Positions 60,558 through 64,000 of a stretch of 64,000 bases of DNA are shown here, piece by piece. Both the position numbers and the translations under genes were made by a program. The notes under the pieces were generated by a model, which did not search any database, was not told the DNA's origin, and saw only the letters and a program-made list of their open reading frames with translations. The DNA comes from Clostridiales bacterium (GTDB lineage: Bacteria > Bacillota > Clostridia > Lachnospirales > Lachnospiraceae): positions 1 through 64,000 of the forward strand of contig JAJBVD010000023.1 in the NCBI GenBank assembly GCA_020859985.1, read 5' to 3'. Numbering within the stretch: position 1 is the stretch's first letter; every line of letters starts with the position of its first letter.

Positions 60558-61364
60558 TTATTCAGCAGATACTGTGAGAAGCTTTTGAGTAATCCGAGCT
60601 GAAACCTCTATGTAATAAGCGGCTTCAACATCGTTCAGGTCTTCGTCTTCCCATGCCTCAAATGCTTCCATGGTTTCTGAATACTGAGTCATGAACTTTG
60701 CGTACTGAGTAGCCAAGGTTACGATGTTATCTGATTCTGAATAGGTCTGCATGAATTCGACATACTCATCAAAGAATTCCTCGTATTCATCCATAGCTTC
60801 TTTGAACTCCGGCCTCATGCCATCTACCAGCTCTTCAGAGGATTCTGTTTCTGCTGCAACCGCCGCCTCCGTTTGAACTTCTGTTTCTACAACTGCTGCT
60901 GCGGTTTCTGCTTCCTCTTCTCCAGTTTCCGGTTCTTTTGGTGCGTTTAATGTGATACTCATTTCTTCGTCATCGTCATCATATGTTAACGTTAATGAAT
61001 ATCCGTCTTCATTTTCAGCGTCATACATGCTACTTGACTGATAATAATCAATCATATAACCTGCATCAGAGCACTCATTTATGTATGCTGTAAAATCGTC
61101 TGCAGATACATGACCAGTAGTTACATGTAAATAAGTCTCGCTTTTACTATGCAAAATTCCATATTCCTGCTCAGGTTCTGGAAGCATCAGTGCAATGCCA
61201 TCGGTTGGCCAGTAATCAGTGCTGTATGAAGCTTCTCGTTCTCGTTTCTCGCTCCACTGCATGTACACGTACAAAGCTGCAAATATAATAACTATCACCA
61301 GTACAACTTTTAATATTGTACCAAAGCAGCTTCCTTTCTTCTTCTCTTTCTTTTCTTTACTCAT
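60558..61364 (-). CDS. Membrane-anchored DUF6591-like protein
   Basis: 268 residues. A Lys-rich start, one span (TILKVVLVIVIIFAALYVYM), an extracytoplasmic domain (GILHSKSETYLHVTTGHVS...YINECSDAGYMIDYY...YSLTLTYDDDDEEMSI) typical of DUF6591, then an Ala/Glu/Thr linker and a helical acidic end. Exposure outside the membrane suggests action on the host envelope or superinfection. It has its own promoter with a G tract. Confidence 0.65.
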   Translation of the reverse strand: MSKEKKEKKKGSCFGTILKVVLVIVIIFAALYVYMQWSEKREREASYSTDYWPTDGIALMLPEPEQEYGILHSKSETYLHVTTGHVSADDFTAYINECSDAGYMIDYYQSSSMYDAENEDGYSLTLTYDDDDEEMSITLNAPKEPETGEEEAETAAAVVETEVQTEAAVAAETESSEELVDGMRPEFKEAMDEYEEFFDEYVEFMQTYSESDNIVTLATQYAKFMTQYSETMEAFEAWEDEDLNDVEAAYYIEVSARITQKLLTVSAE

Positions 61365-61406
61365 ATTTCCTTCTCCTTTCGTTTACTGTTATACAACAGA
61401 TAAGCC

Positions 61407-61436
61407 ATTATAGCATTACCCCCCCCCGCGATTCAA
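61407..61436 (-). promoter_or_regulatory. Promoter with a nine-G tract in its spacer
   Basis: On the minus strand TTGAAT is followed by an 18-base spacer (CGC, nine G, TAATGC) and TATAAT, with an extended TGC. It lies between a terminator and the DUF6591-like gene. Slippage to eight G would give the optimal 17-base spacer. Confidence 0.75.
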
Positions 61437-61454
61437 GCCCCATTTTTGTGTCAC

Positions 61455-61495
61455 ATAAAACTAAGAGGCCATACTTCTCGACCTCTTGTATTTGC
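61455..61495 (-). terminator. Terminator upstream of the G-tract promoter
   Basis: AAGAGGTC pairs with GGCCTCTT across a 9-base loop, followed by AGTTTTATGT on the minus strand. Confidence 0.65.
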
Positions 61496-61500
61496 TTAAA

Positions 61501-61701
61501 TCATGCGGTTTCTGATTTACGAGCTTTCTTGACGATTTTCTTAACGATCAAGAATATCGCGAATGCACCGTCCATTATCAGGAACGTCTTGAATCCGAAG
61601 TTTATTGATAACCCCAGAGTCACCGTTCCTAAAATCATTAGTACGAATGCGCACCCGATCAATGTTCCAATCACGCTGAAAACCTTCTTTATTGCCTTCA
61701 T
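61501..61701 (-). CDS. Small membrane protein
   Basis: 66 residues with two spans (VFSVIGTLIGCAFVLMILG; FLIMDGAFAIFLIV) and basic ends. ATG follows AGGAGGATTATATTT, which includes one early motif. Confidence 0.6.
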   Translation of the reverse strand: MKAIKKVFSVIGTLIGCAFVLMILGTVTLGLSINFGFKTFLIMDGAFAIFLIVKKIVKKARKSETA

Positions 61702-61729
61702 AAATATAATCCTCCTTATGATTTATTCT

Positions 61730-61757
61730 CATAAAGAGAGCTGTGAATCTTGCGGAA
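61730..61757 (-). repeat. Early intergenic element, copy 7
   Basis: TTCCGCAAGATTCACAG...TTATGAG. Its core matches copies 9 and 10 almost exactly. Confidence 0.75.
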
Positions 61758-61783
61758 AACAGAAGAGCACTTGCTAGGACTCC
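61755..61783 (-). terminator. Terminator overlapping a stop codon (EES-stop type), copy A
   Basis: GAGTCCT and AGTGCTC pair (one mismatch), followed by TTCTGTTTTCC on the minus strand. The TAG of the gene at 61774 is in the hairpin. A sister terminator lies at 63205. Confidence 0.6.
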
Positions 61784-62052
61784 TCCTCATTGGATGGTTT
61801 ACGTAAATGCTCTGCTGGTTCACCGTCTGCAAACAAACCAAGGTCTTCCATAGTATCGTACTCAGCTTGTTCATATGCCAAAGCTCCTTTGTTAAACGCC
61901 GACCGTAAGAGGCATCCGACACCTGCTGTTATCAGACTTCCTCCTACCAGTAGACTTTTCAAAGAAACCGGCATAGTAAAATTACTGACCTCGATGTCTT
62001 TGTACTCTGTTCCTTCGTGATTGTAGATTCTTCCCCAGTTAAAGTTTTTCAT
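61774..62052 (-). CDS. Membrane protein, unknown
   Basis: 92 residues: a short soluble start (MKNFNWGRIYNHEG), one span (SLLV GGSLITAGVGCLL region) and an acidic tail ending NEEES. Confidence 0.55.
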   Translation of the reverse strand: MKNFNWGRIYNHEGTEYKDIEVSNFTMPVSLKSLLVGGSLITAGVGCLLRSAFNKGALAYEQAEYDTMEDLGLFADGEPAEHLRKPSNEEES

Positions 62053-62069
62053 TTAAACCACTCTCCTTT

Positions 62070-62095
62070 CGTAAAGCAACCTGCAAGAAATGCGT
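62070..62095 (-). repeat. Early intergenic element, copy 8
   Basis: TGACGCATTTCTTGCAG...TTACGA, then AAGGAG. The most diverged copy; the upstream TGA stop is part of it. Confidence 0.65.
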
Positions 62096-62454
62096 CAGAC
62101 CGCTCTCCGATCGAACAAGGTTTCCCATCTCTGACGCTGCAGGGGCTTCATTTTCAACGCCCACATTATCTGTCGGATGCTAACTGTAGGATACAGGCCA
62201 TCTACACACTCACCCGCACGTTCGTCGAAGAACGCTTTAAACTTCGGATGCAAATATAATTGGTCAGTCAGCCACGGGTCTATTGCTCCCCACCAAGTCT
62301 GTTTGTTGGCCGGATTGAACCTCTGCTGGATAACCGCAAGACCCTTATCTCCAATCTTATATAGTGTGCATCTGTTGTAAACCGGATGATCGCAAATATA
62401 AGTCTCGCCATACATAGTGCTGTACAGTTCCGGTTTTTCTGTGTGATATCTCAT
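62095..62454 (-). CDS. Conserved phage protein, unknown
   Basis: The 119 residues contain GLAVIQQRFNPANKQTWWG, PWLTDQLYLHPKFKAFFDER and SIRQIMWALKMKPLQRQRWE. The pattern is strongly conserved in clostridial phages, but function is not known. Confidence 0.7.
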   Translation of the reverse strand: MRYHTEKPELYSTMYGETYICDHPVYNRCTLYKIGDKGLAVIQQRFNPANKQTWWGAIDPWLTDQLYLHPKFKAFFDERAGECVDGLYPTVSIRQIMWALKMKPLQRQRWETLFDRRAV

Positions 62455-62520
62455 AGCCTACTTCACCTCTTATATCACAATAACACATCCGACGGTCCTG
62501 TGAGTCCGAAGTTTAAGAAA

Positions 62521-62556
62521 AGCGAAAAGGCCATGCTAAATCTCCATAGCCCTTTC
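62521..62556 (-). terminator. Terminator before the gene at 62454
   Basis: AAAGGGCTATG pairs with CATGGCCTTTT, followed by CGCTTTTC on the minus strand. No clear promoter follows; a weak TATAAG lies near 62468. Confidence 0.6.
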
Positions 62557-62567
62557 TGCTCTGTTAA

Positions 62568-62987
62568 CTACATCTTTTTCGATCCGGGAGTTCTACCAAA
62601 GATTCCTCTCATCGTGTTGCTGGTGAAGGTTCCGGTTTCTTCGAATTTGAACCCTTCCTCAACTTCCTGCTTGTGTTTTCGGGATGCATAGACCTGCGAT
62701 CCGAATGTGGCTCCGACTCCAAGAACTCCCAGAAATACTTTTACACCGACGTCAACAATCTTCCATTTGTGCTCAGCATTTTTATTTTCCTGCTCTCGCT
62801 CAAACTTCTCAATCTCGACAATCTGTGCTTTGATTTCCTTTGCTCTCGAATGCCAGAAGTCCCATTTTTTCGTCAGTTCTTTGTACTCCTCCGAAAACGG
62901 ATCGGAAATGTTGCACATCTGCTCGTGTATCATTCGCATCTCACCGTTTGCTTCCTCCAGACTAACTTCTAAGTCTTCTGTACTCAT
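62568..62987 (-). CDS. Coiled-coil membrane protein, unknown
   Basis: 139 residues from ATG 62987 (MSTEDLEVSLEEANGEM). A long coiled coil is followed by one span (KVFLGVLGVGATFGSQVYA) and a basic C-terminal segment (NTMRGIFGRTPGSKKM). Confidence 0.6.
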   Translation of the reverse strand: MSTEDLEVSLEEANGEMRMIHEQMCNISDPFSEEYKELTKKWDFWHSRAKEIKAQIVEIEKFEREQENKNAEHKWKIVDVGVKVFLGVLGVGATFGSQVYASRKHKQEVEEGFKFEETGTFTSNTMRGIFGRTPGSKKM

Positions 62988-63018
62988 AGTTCTTCTCCTT
63001 TCGAAATATAATAGTTTC

Positions 63019-63180
63019 TCATAAGAACAGCTGTGAATCCTGCGAAACCTTGTCCACAGGAATGTACTTAGAATCAAGTTTCCGGATCGTCCAGCGGACT
63101 ACCTTTGCGATTCCATACACAGCTCCGCAGATTCCTACACCTACGGCACGCCCTAAAAAGAAATCCTTAAAATTTGTCAT
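63019..63180 (-). CDS. 53-residue membrane protein
   Basis: MTNFKDFFLGRAVGVGICG opens a glycine-rich span; the rest is basic. Its last codons (SQDSQLFL) are written by intergenic element 9. AGGAGG precedes the ATG. Confidence 0.6.
   Translation of the reverse strand: MTNFKDFFLGRAVGVGICGAVYGIAKVVRWTIRKLDSKYIPVDKVSQDSQLFL
63020..63045 (-). repeat. Early intergenic element, copy 9
   Basis: TTTCGCAGGATTCACAG...TTATGAG on the minus strand. Here the element is inside the end of a coding sequence. Confidence 0.7.
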
Positions 63181-63204
63181 AGCAGTTCCTCCTTTCTTTG
63201 ATTA

Positions 63205-63234
63205 ATAAAACAGAAGAGCCCTTGTTAGGACTCC
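63205..63234 (-). terminator. Terminator overlapping a stop codon (EES-stop type), copy B
   Basis: GAGTCCT and AGGGCTC form a 7-bp stem around the TAA of the gene at 63225, followed by TTCTGTTTTATT. Confidence 0.7.
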
Positions 63235-63512
63235 TCGTTTCGTTCTTTGTCAAATGATTCTAATAATGATCCCCATGCCAGCTCCTCCGAAGTAACAGCA
63301 CAGTCCCAATTGAAATGTTTCATCTCATTATGGCGGTTGTAACTAATGAGACAAACGGCGTCATAGGTATATTGAAAACCACTAGGGTTATCAAATATAA
63401 GCTCTATTTCCCGTATCTTCTCGTCCAACGATGCCGCCATTCGATAATAAGTCATCATACGGTCCTTTAAACTGTCAATATATTTCAGAGTTTCTTCACT
63501 TGGTTCATACAT
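63225..63512 (-). CDS. Early protein, unknown
   Basis: 95 residues from ATG 63512 (MYEPSEETLKYIDSLKDRM). A helical start and an alpha/beta rest (AVCLISYNRHNEMKHFNWD). Ends NEES like the protein at 61774. Confidence 0.5.
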   Translation of the reverse strand: MYEPSEETLKYIDSLKDRMMTYYRMAASLDEKIREIELIFDNPSGFQYTYDAVCLISYNRHNEMKHFNWDCAVTSEELAWGSLLESFDKERNEES

Positions 63513-63532
63513 AGTATAAATCACTCTCCTTT

Positions 63533-63559
63533 CATAAAGAGAGCTGTGAATCTTGCGTC
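63533..63559 (-). repeat. Early intergenic element, copy 10
   Basis: TTGACGCAAGATTCACAG...TTATGA, then AAGGAG. The upstream TGA stop is at its edge. Confidence 0.75.
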
Positions 63560-63941
63560 AACTCTTTATCTGGTCGAGTGTCCAAAAGAATTTTCTGCAG
63601 TAGCGGTAGTATGTATCTCTGCTGCAGGGTGGCTCAAGCTGACCGTAAGACAAACCCTCTGTTACTCCCCGCAAAATATAATTCGCCAGAATCGTATCCG
63701 TTTCCTTAGCAGCCTGCTCGACCTTAGCCATCTTGGTGTCCAGCTCATCCATAGCAATCGCGCATCTAGCCGTTGGATTACCATGACCAGTTTTCTGAGT
63801 CGGATTTTCAGGTGCCTGACTCAAACCGGTTAAGCTCATGTACTGTTTCTTCCATTCGGGATACTGGAGGCAGAAATACTTAAGCTCTTTGTAACGGTTT
63901 TCTTCCAGCCAGTATCGGTTGCTTTGTGACAGGTGTTTCAA
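63558..63941 (-). CDS. ArpU/RinA-like putative late regulator
   Basis: 127 residues from a TTG at 63941 (KHLSQSNRYWLEENRYKEL), behind AAAGGGG; the TTG overlaps the upstream stop. The C-terminal pattern LEPPCSRDTYYRYCRKFFWTLDQ recalls the ArpU/RinA family of phage late-gene activators, with the sigma-4-like helix before it (ILRGVTEGLSYGQL). The match is by eye only. Confidence 0.5.
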   Translation of the reverse strand: MKHLSQSNRYWLEENRYKELKYFCLQYPEWKKQYMSLTGLSQAPENPTQKTGHGNPTARCAIAMDELDTKMAKVEQAAKETDTILANYILRGVTEGLSYGQLEPPCSRDTYYRYCRKFFWTLDQIKS

Positions 63942-64000
63942 TGTCGTTCCCCTTTCCATATGTAGCCGGTATCCTCATACAGCTTCTGTGGAGAAATATA
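63938..64000 (-). CDS. 3' end of an early gene (N-terminus outside window)
   Basis: The last 20 codons (YISPQKLYEDTGYIWKGERH) are open to the edge and end in TGA overlapping the next start by TTGA. Too short to identify. Confidence 0.5.
   Translation of the reverse strand, partial: YISPQKLYEDTGYIWKGERH

Larger units (their letters stand above)
39885..64000 (+). repeat. Dispersed oriented motif (C)AAATATAATT of the early region, about 60 copies
   Basis: The core ATATAA, mostly AATATAAT, occurs about once per 360 bases from 39.9 kb to the right edge, nearly always on the plus strand (my count gives about 60 against about 7 reversed). Examples: 41888, 42212, 43786, 45708, 48558, 51529, 53391, 53884, 54391, 55134, 57587, 59076, 60171, 62253, 63675. 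In 4-36 kb I found only about eight. Copies lie both between and inside genes, in all codon phases (for example LYL, YIR, IIS, IFK), so protein sequence cannot cause it. Confidence 0.75.

Noticed and set aside
41881-64000. AATATAAT copies as ordinary antisense sigma-A promoters
   Set aside because: The plus-strand TATAAT has no -35 partner at 16-18 bases in the copies I inspected, and about 60 antisense promoters would be implausible.

Overview
The left 3.3 kb is ordinary low-GC Firmicutes chromosome, most likely a gut clostridium of the Lachnospiraceae type (gene content and protein style only; no rRNA is present to prove it). It carries the 5' part of gap (glycolysis), a PHP-family histidinol phosphatase and a DacF-like D,D-carboxypeptidase. 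From about 3.5 kb to the right edge, everything is one tailed-phage genome, read here as an integrated siphovirus prophage (HK97-type capsid, long tape measure). Integrase and repressor are not in the window, so the prophage continues past 64 kb.

Layout. Nearly all phage genes are on the minus strand, so transcription runs right to left. From left to right in coordinates: an iteron-rich junction (3.49-3.71 kb); a guanylate-kinase-like gene and the lysis genes (3.7-6.1 kb); a complete diversity-generating retroelement (DGR: reverse transcriptase, template repeat, Avd, XkdX, variable protein with its variable repeat; 6.1-9.4 kb); tail fibre, tail-tip proteins, tape measure, tail chaperone, tail tube, head-tail joining proteins, a protease-capsid fusion and portal (9.4-32.1 kb); three small plus-strand transcription units wedged against the stream of genes (32.17-32.77 kb); large terminase, connector, HNH nuclease and small terminase (32.8-36.3 kb); a 490-bp non-coding segment holding a candidate structured RNA and possible cos region (36.3-36.8 kb); a 937-residue protein with the RNA-polymerase signature DFDGD; two nucleases and a tRNA-like element (39.9-41.0 kb); an AT-rich, repeat-rich segment that may be an origin (41.2-41.7 kb); then the replication/early region (41.7-64 kb) with a single-chain helicase-primase-DNA polymerase, an SF2 helicase, a possible single-strand DNA-binding protein, nucleotide-metabolism genes and many small membrane or zinc-ribbon proteins.

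How the parts fit. The DGR diversifies residues 241-270 of a tail protein, so the phage can change host-receptor specificity. The DFDGD polymerase suggests that the phage makes some of its own transcripts. The replicase fusion supplies unwinding, priming and synthesis in one chain.

Most unusual are hidden oriented signals that follow the module boundaries. CCATTTTGA occurs 13 times, always on the plus strand, about every 2.3 kb through the late region only. AATATAA(T) occurs about 60 times, again almost only on the plus strand, through the early region, inside genes in every reading frame. A third element (TTnCGCA...CAG...TTATG, ten copies) sits just before ribosome-binding sites of early genes and beside the tRNA-like element. 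These, with the plus-strand triple unit and the RNA-polymerase-like protein, are the best candidates for an undescribed regulatory system. All counts were made by eye and need a computed scan.
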